From positions 4,733,501 to 4,797,500 of the forward strand of contig NC_016131.3 in assembly GCF_000005505.3 (NCBI RefSeq): a stretch of 64,000 nucleotides of DNA, given 5' to 3'. Positions 35,571 through 46,573 of this stretch are shown here, in pieces (position 1 is the stretch's first letter; every line of letters begins with the position of its first letter). Under the pieces are notes generated by a model that was given only the letters and a program-made list of their open reading frames with translations, had not been told where the DNA came from and did no database searches. The DNA is from Brachypodium distachyon. Lineage: Eukaryota; Streptophyta; Magnoliopsida; Poales; Poaceae. Position numbers and translations under genes: made by a program.

Positions 35571-36010
35571 GGGGTCCGGCGCCGGGGTACGTGTTGGCTC
35601 ATTTAGGAGTGAGACTTGCCAGAACCGTTGGAGGGCAACATGCTGGTGACATCGATGGTGCAAGGAAGGTGAGCCTATCCTCTGTCCAGAAAGGATAGGG
35701 GTCCGAAAAAGACATCTTTGCAGCATTTAGGGGTGTAGGGCACATGTTGTTGCTGCAAACCATGGCTTTGTGATTGAAGGTTCAGCAGTTGGTGTCCTTA
35801 GTATTCCAGCAGGAGGGTCAGGCACATGTTTTGTCACAACATCTCTGCAGCTTGGAAACGCTGATCAGCTCGATGTACAGCACAGGCCCAGGGCTGATTC
35901 TGGGCGCCTATACTGTTGCCTGAACTGCTCGTTGATCCCAGAAAAGCTAAAGTGCATTCTTTGGACTCAGTTTGATTTCTCGGACGGAGCCAGCAATTCG
36001 ACGTGAGGAG
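35571..36010 (+). pseudogene. Inserted gene-like fragment, unrecognised
   Basis: This insert starts with GC-rich AAGCGCCGGGGTCCGGCGCC and holds an open stretch at about 35738-36006 reading FVIEGSAVGVLSIPAGGSGT, with balanced codon use unlike the AT-rich flanks. There is no good start, no intron signal and no domain I can name. It may be a captured or retroposed exon. It lies immediately after a PHAS target site. Confidence 0.35.
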
Positions 36011-36322
36011 GACGAGTTGAGATTAGGGGGGCGAAATCAGATACTTCAATCCTTTAGCTGTTTGAACAGGAACGAATCAATCAAGTTTCTACTAGAACAG
36101 AACGAGAGAATCAGTCCGTCCGGTTAAGCATTGGGGAGCTGATAGGTCGAAAGCGCGACGATTTTCCTGCTGCATCATTCATCCATACTTACACTAAAAT
36201 GCCAAATTAAGAAAATAATAAGAATGACCAACTTGTCTTTTCCCGTTAAAGAGTTCAAAGTATACATAATCGTATGACCACGCACATACGTCATGCTATA
36301 AAGTTTGTGACTTACGTATTTA

Positions 36323-36563
36323 CTCCCTCCATTTCACAAAAGTTGGCGTATTTTGTTTCGTTAAGACAAGGCTTTGACCAATAAAAACTCTTTTGATATG
36401 TGTTTTTTCATACATGAAATTTATATCAATGTATTCGTCTTTAAAAATTCTTACTAACGATCATGGTTTCGTATCATATAACTTACATATTAATAAAATA
36501 ATTCTTGGTCAAAAGTTTGTCTTAGCGAAACAAAATACGCCAACTTTTATGAAATGAAGGGAC
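36323..36563. mobile_element. Stowaway/Mariner-like MITE, 241 bp
   Basis: CTCCCTCCATTTCACAAAAG at the left and its near-complement ending GAAATGAAGGGAC at the right, with stems GGCGTATTTTGTTTCG / CGAAACAAAATACGCC. TA flanks at 36321-36322 and 36564-36565. Confidence 0.88.
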
Positions 36564-36639
36564 TATTTTCCAACCAACTCGTATGTACGAATTGTCCTCC
36601 TTCCTTCTCTACATTATTGCAGTGTCTGTCCTCATTTAG

Positions 36640-37170
36640 CTAGCGCAAGTGCACAACAAGCCTCTTATTGATAGGGCTAAAGATGACGGTACCTCTCATA
36701 ATCGGGGCGTGGGTTCCCTCTCATTTTGTTTAGCCTAGCTAGCCGGCGGAGGGTACGAATTAGAGACTAAATTAATTCATAAGTCTATTTTTTCTATCTT
36801 GGGCCGAACTAGCCTAGCCTAGCTAATTTCAGTTCTACTGAATTAGCAGAAGCTGCGTGTGTGTCTTGGGAATGTGCGGCATCGAGAAACAAATGGGCGC
36901 AAAGTGTCCACATGGGTCAACTAGTAAGCGAGATGCTCCTGCGAAGCAGCCGAGTCTACGGTGCCGCTTCGGGTACCAGTTTACTACGTTCTGTCAGTTG
37001 GCTTCGAAGTTCAGGCTAAGCCGGGCCTGGATGTGTTCGGATCGGGTCAAGTCGGGTGGCTTCCAAGCCAAGGAAACGCAAGCGAGCCGTCGCCGGTCAC
37101 GGCCACGAACGAGGGGGCGCGTTTTCCTTGCTTCTGCAGAATGGTCAGCGCGCGTTGACTCCTAGATAAA
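36640..37170 (+). ncRNA. Putative 21-PHAS locus, miR2118 site 36867-36888
   Basis: Site GGAATGTGCGGCATCGAGAA with about three mismatches. It shares AGAAGCTGCGTGTGTGTCTTG upstream and TCAGTTGGCTTCGAAGTTCAGGCTAAG plus GGATCGGGTCAAGTCGGGTGG downstream with the 19.6 and 20.9 kb loci, 16 kb away on the far side of GEX1. Open frame 36857-37165 starts before the site and has no homology. Expected cleavage 36878/36879. Confidence 0.7.
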
Positions 37171-37199
37171 CTCATGGGCTATGAGTAACTGTTTGTCTG

Positions 37200-37462
37200 C
37201 CTTTTTTTCTTGCAATTGATGTGTGTCGTACATAGTCTGGCCACCCTTTCTTGCTTATGCGTGCAACCTCGACGGCTATCTTCTTTCGGCTGTGTGCGTT
37301 GAGTGAGTGTGGGTGGTCAGGTCGCCCAGTGTGGTCTTTGGTGCGGTTATTTTTGCTTTGGGCATTTGTTACGGTTTTTGCTCGATTTTTCGTTAATTAA
37401 TTGGACAACTCTATTCTTCTTAATCAATGGATTGAGTCCTTCGGACTCTGGTTAAAAAAGAA
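37200..37462 (+). mobile_element. Retroposon 3' end with A-tail
   Basis: Ends TTCTTCTTAATCAATGGATT, GAGTCCTTCGGACTCTGG, then an A-rich tail at 37453-37464. The short hairpin before the tail resembles 3' ends of grass LINE/SINE copies. Left boundary unknown. Confidence 0.4.
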
Positions 37463-38023
37463 AATCTTGCAGCACAGAACACTCAGCCTCTCCCTCTTAG
37501 CACTGAGCTCCTAGGTCTGGACATTTTTGCTGGAAACCGAAATTTCGCTTAAGTAAATTTGGTGTTTAGTGACAAATGGTGACAAACCCAGCAGCAAAAA
37601 ACTAGAAACCGTTTTGGTAAAAAGACAAACTAGAAACCATAAATTTGGTTAACCGAGAAATTCAGTTTGGTATTCAATGATTGTTGAATTTGTGAATACA
37701 CGCAAGAGAGATAGTTTTCCAAGGCCCATAAAAAAAAAATTAGAATCCATAAATAATTATAAGACGCCCCCAATTAGGTACTAATATGCATACCCTCCGT
37801 ACTACTGGGCCTGGGCCAATATCAGCGGGCCAACGCTACAGTCCAGCCCATCAGTAAAATTTCGCTAGTTCACTCAAGGGGAATCTAAATCTTGCAACAC
37901 AACAGATTTTGAAAAAAAATAACAACGCACCTATTCCCTCCGTGCATAAATAAGTGTACGTAGTTTTAAAATTTGTCAAAAAAAAGTGTGTGGACATCTC
38001 TCTTGCCTCTAGCTACACACATA

Positions 38024-38400
38024 TAAGCAAAGGGCATCTCCCGTGTCCTTGCGAGGTGCTTCTCTCGTCTATTGACGTTGTTCTTTGTTCAGTTTGTCTG
38101 GTTTCCTTGCTTCCTCCTGGTGCTGAATTTCTTGCGTACATCGATCGTAACAGGGAACAATAGGATGATAATAGTGCACGTTCAGGACTTAGAGTGAGAT
38201 GCAGCAGGAAAACTCGTTCACCAAAGAGTACATGAACCTCGACTGGGGCTCCTGGTCTTTTGGAGACTTGGCTACGTAGCAGCAACACCAGGAGAAATCC
38301 ACACGTTTCATCAGTTCCGGGATGACCGTTCGTGGTCCAAAGAGTTGATCTGATCTTCAATCTGGTGCATGCAGGAATGGGTGCCTACTTATCTAGGATG
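38024..38400 (+). ncRNA. Decayed PHAS-like unit, degenerate site 38189-38210
   Basis: TATA-like CACATATAAGC near 38022 and leader GAGGTGCTTCTCTCGTCTAT resemble the 33.7 kb locus. At the same distance (about 165 nt) lies TGAGATGCAGCAGGAA, a degenerate match with about six mismatches. The site alone would not be significant; position and leader are the argument. Confidence 0.35.
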
Positions 38401-39159
38401 CCGAGAACTCTGAAACGACTAGAGCCCACACCTAAATTAGCAAAATAAGCACTCGACGAAGTGGCCATGCTGGTTATACTTTCTCTTGCGAAATGAAGAA
38501 CATCATCATGCTCCATTGCTCCATCGAAGAAATCAATTGAGTATCTCAGAGCACACTCTTTTGCTTTACCCATATGTATGCCATGTTAACTACTTGAAAG
38601 AAAATCCTCTATAATTTCAAAAAAAAAAAACGGATGTGAACATATGAAAACAACTTAATGGTGAGTTGGTGACCCATATAATGCTATTAGTCACTGGCCA
38701 TTGCTTGTCTGGCATGTGCAAAGTTTGAAGTGGAAGCCATCTTTTGAGTAAATTTGAGATCTCTTCATAAAGCCTCAAGGATTACAATGAGAGTGGGATC
38801 ATGAGCTCAGTTCTGTACGTCCAGCATACTGTATCACTTAGAGACGACAAAGAGTAAATTGCATCTGCCCTCGATGCAGGACTCCTTGTCCATCGTCTCG
38901 TGCAGCGCTGGTGACCCGTCGCCAGCGAGCGCATCTGAGCGGTTTCATTTCACGCTGGTGGTCGACACATCGCGCTGTTTTCCTCAGTTTCTTGTGACCA
39001 CGGGAAAACAGAGGAAAGAGGTCTCTGTTCTATGGATTCACCAATGCATTTCCTTGTGAAGAATGAAAAACCGTAGACGGGGAGTTAGGACATATTTATA
39101 CCTGTGTTTCTACCATTTCTTCTGTGTTTTTCTTTCATGTGTTCCAAATCAAGCCACCC

Positions 39160-39870
39160 AACCACACTCTGCCCCGGGTGAAACACTGAAACCACAAAAT
39201 AATCAACGACGCTACCATAATCATCCTTTCTCTAAAGGTCACGCTGGCCATGAATGTTCTGCAGGGTTGATCGATTTAGAACAAGTAAATCTGTACTTAT
39301 TGAAAATATTTAGCTCAAAGTCCATTTTGAACGGTAAATCCTTACATACTGACAATTATACATGAGCAAACCCCAGGCTGGGCCGGGTTTCAGACAGGGC
39401 TTCATAAAGCCCGACAAGAAACCTCAAGCCCGAGCCCGGCCCGAAGCCCGAGAAAATGACCGTTTAGCATTAAAATAATTGTTTTCGGGATAAACAAATG
39501 ATTTTTATACCTATTTTTCCTAAAAATACCTGTTTTTACTCATTTCGGGCCGGGCTTGGGACTGGAAAGTGAAGCCCGAGCCCGGCCCGGGACGTCGGGC
39601 TTCGGGCCGGGCCACCATGCCCAGGTATACTAACAATGTTCACTACTCTTGATTGGCGTTCCTACAATAAACATATGACCCACCACTATTCAATATTTTC
39701 ATGTACCAAGTCAAATTCACTTGTCATATATATCCTCGGCTAGAACTCCTTGTCTTTCTGCACCTATACCAGCCTCTGTTCATTATTTCTCGCTCGTGCT
39801 TTTCTTACTTAACTTGCTAGATCTTGATCCATATCGATAGGGTTGTAAGGCATGTATCCGTGACCTCGGA
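39160..39870. repeat. Segmental duplication D (copy 1)
   Basis: From CTCTGCCCCGGGTGAAACAC through CTTTCTCTAAAGGTCACGCT, CATTTTGAACGGTAAATCCT and CACTTGTCATATATATCCTC to the PHAS site. The second copy is 43999-44445. They differ by a 273-bp insert at 39356-39628. Confidence 0.9.
39356..39628. mobile_element. hAT-like nonautonomous element, 273 bp
   Basis: The insert is absent from duplication D copy 2 (44.2 kb). It is flanked by ACTGACAA (39348-39355) and ACTAACAA (39629-39636), an 8-bp duplication with one mismatch, typical of hAT. GC-rich subterminal GGGCCGGG...CCCGGCCC repeats (AGCCCGAGCCCGGCCCG) surround an AT-rich core. Terminal repeats are weak, so the superfamily is inferred from the duplication length. 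Confidence 0.65.
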
Positions 39871-40170
39871 ATGAGCGGCGTCAGAAAATTGTTTGTTAGA
39901 ACCACATGATCTGTCCATGGCTTCATGGGAATGGTCTTGGTATTTTCCAATCCGATCCGATCCGTTCTGCATAACAAACTAAGGCCTTCCCGACCCTTAG
40001 ATTGCATCGCACCCGCCGAACGTTGCCGCCACAATTGACTCTCTGACATGCCCGTCAGTCATCTTCGCAGTCACAATCAATTCAGTAGGACACTACCCTT
40101 CTGAATCTTGAAAACGGTAGTCTATACGTGCAGAGCTCTCGACCTCGGAAGTCTCGCAGAAAGCATTAGT
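39740..40170 (+). ncRNA. Putative 21-PHAS locus, miR2118 site 39866-39887
   Basis: Site GGAATGAGCGGCGTCAGAAA with about five mismatches. TATA box CATATATATCC at about 39726 lies about 138 nt upstream. The leader CTAGAACTCCTTGTCTTTCT and CTTAACTTGCTAGATCTTGA is shared with the 44.4 kb locus and partly with 41.7 kb. Noncoding. Expected cleavage 39877/39878. Confidence 0.6.
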
Positions 40171-40572
40171 TATAGGTTGTAGGTCTTGTTAGGGGCATAG
40201 CTGGGGTGTGTGTGTTCTGGTGGGCACGAGTGTGGTGTGTGCTGCTGTGCATCTGATCAGATTCTACATCTTGTATCCCAGTTGAAGCTCAAAAGAAGAA
40301 GAAGAAAAAAGGGACGTAGTGGGGTTGCACTTCGATAGAGAAACTTTGGATTTACCACGTTAGCTAACAGCTAAGTCCACATTTGTAGTGGCTGCATATG
40401 AAATGTCAACCGTCCATCTGATTGCATCTAAGGGGCAAGATGCACCAATTACCAATACATCTAGGAGGCAAGGTGGGACGGAACAGAGAACAAAACTCCA
40501 TCTCAATGTTGAGGTGGTGCATGAGATGACAAGTGAAAACTGGCTCTCTTCACAGCTGCCGCCATTTATATT

Positions 40573-40773
40573 GATTGCATCGAAGCCCTTAAGGAGTTCG
40601 GGAAGGTTGTCATTGAGCATTGTCCGAGAAAAGCAAACCAGGTTGCACATGAGCTAGTTAGAGTAGTTAGGGTTGATCCACCGCATGTTTGGCTGGACAA
40701 TCCTCCAAGTTTTATTAGTTCTCTTCGATGTTACTCTTGTTTAATTATTATTATGGCCTTCCTAAAAAAAAAA
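40573..40773 (+). pseudogene. LINE ORF2 RNase H C-terminal fragment with A-tail
   Basis: An open frame reads VVIEHCPRKANQVAHELVRV, the C-terminal signature of the RNase H-like domain of plant L1-type LINEs, then a short tail and an A-run at 40764-40772. Everything upstream of the RNase H end is missing, as in a 5'-truncated insertion. The sequence 40388-40572 before it is of unclear origin. Confidence 0.75.
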
Positions 40774-41480
40774 CTTTTAGGAACTTGATCGTAGCAACAA
40801 CTATGTAGAAACTAGAAACTCAGAACCAAGCGCAACTACGCAAGAATTGCGGAACAAACAGTAGGAAATAGAGAAGCACGCACGTACGGCACGGGTCTGG
40901 TCTGCGAGCTAGCTGCTGCCCATTACAGCCATGAACGCGGACGCCTGGTCAGCCATGCAGCGTCGAGGGGCTCACCGGTTGCCGCCGCCATCGACCTCGA
41001 TCGATGGAAGAACTGATCGACAAAGCTTACGCCGGTCTCAATTATTTGTCGGAATTAAAAAAACTGTTTGTTCCGCTCGGCCCCAACCCCTCGTTCTGAA
41101 GAGACGGCTTCTGCTGCTTCACGTCATTCCAAACGAGCTATGCTTCAAGCGAAAATAGCTGACTCATCACGGCCTCGATCACAGGCGAGGCTTGCGAACA
41201 TTTAGTTATATATGGGCCACGGACGTGTTAGAACAAGGCTTGCCTTGGACGATGGGTGGTGACTGAATGGGAAGGGAGAGTTTATACGAAAGGCAACGTA
41301 GGGAATGATGTTTAACTCATCGTTGGTCTAGAAAGGGTAAAACAATACGTATTGGTACTCAAAAGTGGGCGGTGAGTGAAGAATACTGAATGGGGGTGCG
41401 CCAAACATGGACCACCCCTGCTTGTACATTCATTCATTCAACCTTTACTGAACCTTTTCACATAGCTACCAATACCAAAA
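40774..41480. other. Intergenic, no gene seen
   Basis: No recognisable feature. Short open frames such as 40931-41158 lack homology. Confidence 0.45.
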
Positions 41481-41569
41481 AACTCCACTGGTACATATAT
41501 ATTTCTCGCCCAGAAGGTCAGGTCTTCGACCTATCAAACTCAAAACCACCACTACACATTATATCTTGC

Positions 41570-42010
41570 CCAGAAACTCCATGTTTTCCCTGCACCAACC
41601 TCTCTGTCTAATGATTATTTCTTCGCCTAGACTTTCCTTCTTAACTTGCTAGATCTTTATATTGATGAAGCTGCAAGCAACAATGCATGGATCCACGGTC
41701 TTGGAATGAGCAGCATCAGGAAAATCTCAGCAAATTCCACCGCAATTGTGCATTCTCTGTTGCTTAAATCATGAATGTGTTGCTAGGTCACTCATAATGT
41801 GATAAAGAATCTTCAGGCATCAATCTTTTCTGGACTAGTGTGTGGGATACCTTGCTAATACAAGCCACAGTCCTAGATGAGCATAGTTCTCCGAAAACTA
41901 ACGAACAGGATCATAAGTTCGCAACTTGAAAAGGGGAGGAGACGAATCACCTCGACCAGACCTACACGCCACGATCAAACATATATAGGAGGGTCATGAT
42001 CATGGATCGA
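41570..42010 (+). ncRNA. Putative 21-PHAS locus, miR2118 site 41701-41722
   Basis: Site TTGGAATGAGCAGCATCAGG plus AA, about four mismatches. ATTATATCTTGCC lies about 140 nt upstream, and the leader CTTCTTAACTTGCTAGATCT is shared with the 39.9 and 44.4 kb loci. Noncoding downstream. Expected cleavage 41712/41713. Confidence 0.6.
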
Positions 42011-42689
42011 GGTTGCCATCCTCCGCATGGTTCTCACTATCAATGAGATTTTAGTGTTTCAACAGATGCCGGAATAACTTTCTTTTGGTCAAAATATTTC
42101 AATCATTTCAGTAATACACAAAAAAATCAAATAAATTTCAATGTTTTTTTGTCCAAAATCCTCAAATTTTTGTTGGGTTTTAACCAATTCCAGGTGAGAG
42201 CTCGGTCATTGGGCAGAAACTAAAACCAAAAGGCCTGAAATTCACTGAATTTTGTTCATTTCAGCTATGTCTGAAATTTTGCCACTGGAAACGAAAACCA
42301 TGCTCCTCCAACGCGAACGGAAGAGGCATCGAAAGGTTTTTGAACAGAACAGAACAGAAGAGCCAGGCGATTACTCTTTTTGCTGGCTAATACATGTCAT
42401 TCAACATATCTGAGCTTATGTGTTGTCCACTTCATGATTTTTGTCAGCGCAAATCTACAACTCTGAATTAACAAGTGAATAGGCATTCAATTATTCCTAC
42501 TCATATTTAACGCATTCCATTACATAAAAATTATTCACCTCTTGTACATTGTCACCACCTTTTGCACATCTTTAATTCTTTATGTAAACTCGATAGAGTT
42601 GTGGAGATGAACATCCTAGCAATGAAGCCAGAAAGAGCGGCAGTGGAAAGCCATAAATACAATCAATATATAGCAGCACTACCCCTAAT

Positions 42690-43110
42690 TAACACCGTCC
42701 GTCGGAGTCAATTCTAGTCTGCTGCGAACAACACATGCCATCCATCCAGAGTCCAATCTCGTGTCTATTCTTCTTCTGCCAATGATACATGTCGTCAAGC
42801 AAACTCTTGAGAGATGGGTAAATAATGTGTGCATCCACATGGCTTTGAATGAGCGGCATCGGAAAGAGGAAAACACAAACTCTGTTTTGCAGGAATGCAA
42901 GATCAGTTCTTCAAACTTCGCGCGCAGACATTGCGCTGGACGACAATCCTGAAAATAGGCGCTATTATAAAAGTGGCATCTATCACTTTGCTCTGTTTTG
43001 TGACAAATATGTCCTACGTACATATGTCGGCGCTGCGTGTGATTAATGTACGAAGTACGATCTTACCGTTTCCTTGTGCTCCTCTTGAAACCTTAGCCTT
43101 GTGATTTTCC
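42690..43110 (+). ncRNA. Putative 21-PHAS locus, miR2118 site 42844-42865
   Basis: Site TTTGAATGAGCGGCATCGGAAA-like with about five mismatches. TATA box CAATATATAGC at about 42666 lies about 175 nt upstream. Flanks differ from the other loci, so the similarity is confined to the site and spacing, as in independent PHAS loci. Overlapping open frames (42761-43104) have no homology. Expected cleavage 42855/42856. Confidence 0.55.
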
Positions 43111-43239
43111 CTATCTAAAAATGGCATCTATCACTTCATTTCATTTGGTAGGAATGAAATGAAATTCAATTTTTGATTGATTTCATGTGGCTAATTCCGT
43201 TCTAACCAAACAAGTTGGTTTATGGAATTCAGAATGAAT

Positions 43240-43850
43240 TTCAGAATTCTATGCCAAAATGATGGGTGCCAAGCGAGCAGAATTTTAATCTGTGAGCACC
43301 TCTAGCACCTGTGAATTGAGCTGACACATCTCTCACGCTACGAGGAAAAAATTCACAGATCATGGTGCAAACTTGTTCGAGGCTGAACATGGTGTAAAAT
43401 AACCGTATACTAGGCAGCTAGACAGTCTAAACAAATTCAATTGGCATGCTATCTTTTTATTTGAAGGCACACAGTTCACGAGGTTGGGATACAAGCGCAT
43501 TCCGATAATTCCGTGGTGTTTGAGTTCTAGAGAGCTCATGGTCTAAACGGCTCTAGTACGCTGCATGTGGTGGTGCTGTTTTTGTAGAAGAAGCGGGTGG
43601 AAGAAGGCTTATCGAGACTTAGTGACAAACAAGCTGCGACCATTTTCCTGATGCCGCCCATTCCCAGCGATCTCTGGCTCATGCAAGAATATCACATTGG
43701 AGAAGAATTGTGAAGACTGAAGACATTAGCTATGCCTGCACAAGAGCTAGCTTAACATGTTCTTTGTTATACATATGCTGGTCCTGCGCTCAACAATTCT
43801 CTCTGTTCTTGTATGGTGGGAAGAAACAGAGCAAAAGGGCCATGTATATG
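43240..43850 (-). ncRNA. Putative minus-strand PHAS locus, site 43645-43666
   Basis: The + strand reads TTCCTGATGCCGCCCATTCC plus CA, only about two differences from miR2118 itself, so a minus-strand RNA carries a near-perfect target. A minus-strand TATA-like box (CCATATACATGG, near 43840) lies about 180 nt upstream. The block 43530-43930 recurs at 46.06-46.5 and 54.70-55.03 kb. Alternative: a + strand MIR2118-type hairpin, using GCGGGTGGAAGAAGG at 43600 as the other arm, but pairing is poor and not compensated in the copies. Expected cleavage 43655/43654. Confidence 0.65.
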
Positions 43851-44309
43851 GGCGTTGAATGTACGTTGTATACAGAGTACACATGCGCGGAAGTGATTAT
43901 GGTTCCAACTCTCCGTCTTGGCCATCTAACAAAATGTTGCTTCTGCCGTCAGTGGCGGTGCCGGATGCCTTGTGTCATGTCAATGCTACGGCCTTGTCCG
44001 AGGACAGCACTCTGCCTCGGGTGAAACACTGAAACCAAAAAAAAATCAACGACGTTATGATCATAATTATCCTTTCTCTAAAGGTCAAGCTGACCATGCA
44101 TGTTCTGCAGGATTGATCGATTTAGAACATCTAAATCTGTACTTACTGAAAATATTTGGCTCAAAGTCCATTTTGAACGGTAAATCCTTACATACTGACA
44201 ATGTTCACTCTCTTGATTGGTGTTCCTACAATAAACATATGAGCCACCACTATTTGTACATTCAATATTTTTCATGTACCAACTCAAACTCACTTGGCAT
44301 ATATATCCG

Positions 44310-44800
44310 TCAGCTCGAATTCCTTGTCTTTCCGCACCTATACCAGCCTCTGTTAATTATTTCTGGCTCGTGCTTTTCCTACTTAACTTGCTAGATCTTG
44401 ATCCATATATCGATATGTTTGTAGGACATGGATCTGTGGTCTCGGAATGAGTGGCATCAGAAAATTCAAAATTGTTAGTAAGAACCATAGGAACTTTTAG
44501 CTATTACCTAGGCCTGGAAGTGGTACGTGCGTAACCAGTTTTAATGGCCCGGTTTTAGGTTTGGGCTAGCTCTCTGTGGGTGAGCATGGACTGCAGCTCT
44601 GAACAGTTTGGCTTGGACAGTTGGACTAGGTCTGCCATGCAAACAAGCGATGCAGTTTCCAAGTTATAAGTTTGATTTTGTTGCAACATGTATCTATTGC
44701 AAAGAAACTGCATTCATTGTGGCGCATTGCAATATCGAGCAGGGTAAAAGACTATTGCCACACATTTTGTTTTGTCATGATAAAGGATTATTATATCGCA
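44310..44800 (+). ncRNA. Putative 21-PHAS locus, miR2118 site 44442-44463
   Basis: Site GGAATGAGTGGCATCAGAAA with about four mismatches. TATA box CATATATATCC at about 44299 lies 140 nt upstream. Sister of the 39.9 kb locus within duplication D. Similarity stops soon after the site (AGAAAATT), so the phasiRNA-producing part would differ. Expected cleavage 44453/44454. Confidence 0.6.
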
Positions 44801-45199
44801 AAAAGTCCTAGTTGTGATACACCAGTTTAGTTTGTAGCAATATGAGTTTGTTGCAACAATTCTCTTTGTTGCAATAGCTTCACGCAATGTGACATCAACC
44901 ATGGTGATAGTCTATTGCAACAGAATACAAAAGTGTGAAAATAAGTTTTCGCAACAACTTCATTATTTGTGGTATTATCCTACTGCTACGAAACCTATTT
45001 GGTGGCTTTGAAATGGTAAGGGCTCAATCGAAATTGTTTGGAACCGTGGTACCTCTGCTCCATCTCTAGATGCCGTCAGATATCACTTCTGTTCCTGTAC
45101 ACCCCCACTAGCTCCTCTAACGAAAACACCAGAACAGTTCAGATCACTCAATACCGCTTCAAAAAAAATGGGCATGATGTGCATTAAATAGTATTTCCT

Positions 45200-45740
45200 T
45201 CTCTCCTTTCCACCGGCTTCGAACAACACCCGGTGTTTTCGGGTTTGCCAGAGACTGCGCTGATGGATCGCGGCGAAATTTCACGAGCTCATGGTAGACA
45301 CAATTCCAAACAATCCCACCGAAGGGATCGGCGGAAACTTTCTTGAGGCAGCGGAAAACATGCGAATAAGTCAGACGTCACGGCCGCGAGAAATCCAACA
45401 AACACTGCGAGAACCCCATGTCGCCATCCACCACTTGTTCTTGTCTTCTAATAACCCCTTGGAAACTACTGCTAGGGAGCATTCGCAGACAATTTCCAAT
45501 CACCCTCATTGCAAGATTTCACGAACCAACAAATGATAGCATGCTTCAACTCATTTTCATGATGCCCTCCATTCCCAGTGAGCTCTTCGTCAACCAACAA
45601 TATGGAGTCTCTAATTCGCCAAGAGCTGCGAAGACGTTAGTTTTGCCTGATCAAGAGCTAAACACGATCTGTATTATATATGATCAAACAATTATCGTTG
45701 TTCTTGTCGAGTTGTGGAGTATATATGTTTGGGTGATGTA
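45200..45740 (-). ncRNA. Possible minus-strand PHAS locus, site 45556-45577
   Basis: The + strand reads TTCATGATGCCCTCCATTCC plus CA, about four differences from miR2118. Flanks do not resemble the 43.6/46.2/54.8 kb family. TATATAAT is present on the minus strand near 45670, about 95 nt upstream. Expected cleavage 45566/45565. Confidence 0.45.
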
Positions 45741-45851
45741 CAACAACAAAATGCAATGAGGTGAAGAAACCAGATGAAGAACGGGAAAGTCTGATCTGAG
45801 TGCTGGACGACTGTGCATGTGCGTTGCCTATAGAGTTTAAATAGGGAAGTT

Positions 45852-46025
45852 TTTTTCAACAAAGGAAGAGCTTTTATTAATTGACTCAGGCTGCATCAAA
45901 ACGATATAAACAAGAAACTTCAACACACCTGCCTTTGCATTTAAGAGGCACACAACCCTCATTATTGAATGTTTGCAAGATTACAAAATACACCAAATAA
46001 GACCTTGGATGGGCTCAGTCAATTC
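45852..46025 (-). mobile_element. Retroposon 3' end, minus strand
   Basis: Read on the minus strand it ends TTAATAAAAGCTCTTCCTTT, GTTG, then an A-run (T-run at 45851-45857 on +). This is the usual form of a 3' tail of a LINE/SINE insertion. It sits beside the duplicated block around the 46.2 kb site. Confidence 0.45.
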
Positions 46026-46039
46026 TCTTAATTACAACC

Positions 46040-46410
46040 TGCAGAAGGCTGAGGATTACGCGGTGTTCGAGTTCTAGGTAGTTCATCATCCAAACAGCTA
46101 AACGGCTCTAGTGCGCTGCATCTGGTGGCGCTGTGTTTGGAGAAGAAGCTGGTGGAAGGAGGCTTATTAAGACTAAGGAGAGAAGTACGCTGCGATCATT
46201 TTCCTGACGCCGCCCATTCCCAGCGATCTCTAGCTCATACAGGAATATCACATTGGACAAGAACTGTGAAGACGGTATGTATGTCTGTGCAAGAGCTAGC
46301 TTAACACGTTCTTTGTTATATACATATGCTGGTCCTGTCCTGCGCTGAACGATTCTCTCTGCTCTTGTGTGGTGGGAAGAAACAGAGCAAAAGGGCCATA
46401 TATATGCAGA
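46040..46410 (-). ncRNA. Putative minus-strand PHAS locus, site 46201-46222
   Basis: TTCCTGACGCCGCCCATTCC plus CA on +, about three differences from miR2118. The block is a copy of 43.53-43.93 kb, including the CAGCGATCTCT and ATATCACATTGGA flanks and the minus-strand TATA region (CATATATATGGCCC, near 46395). Expected cleavage 46211/46210. Confidence 0.6.
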
Positions 46411-46573
46411 CTACAGAAGTACAGAGTACACATGCGGAAGTGATTATGGTTCCAACTCTCCGTCTTGGTCATCTAATAAAATGTTGCTTCTGCCGTCGGG
46501 TTTGACCCTTCAAATTCTTTTGTTTCTCCCCCATCAAGTAATCTAGCTAGCTATTGGATATGCATTGCTTCAA

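Noticed and set aside
43560..43700. MIR2118 precursor hairpin on + strand
   Set aside because: About half the arm is unpaired and the other two copies carry uncompensated changes. Kept as an alternative to a minus-strand target.
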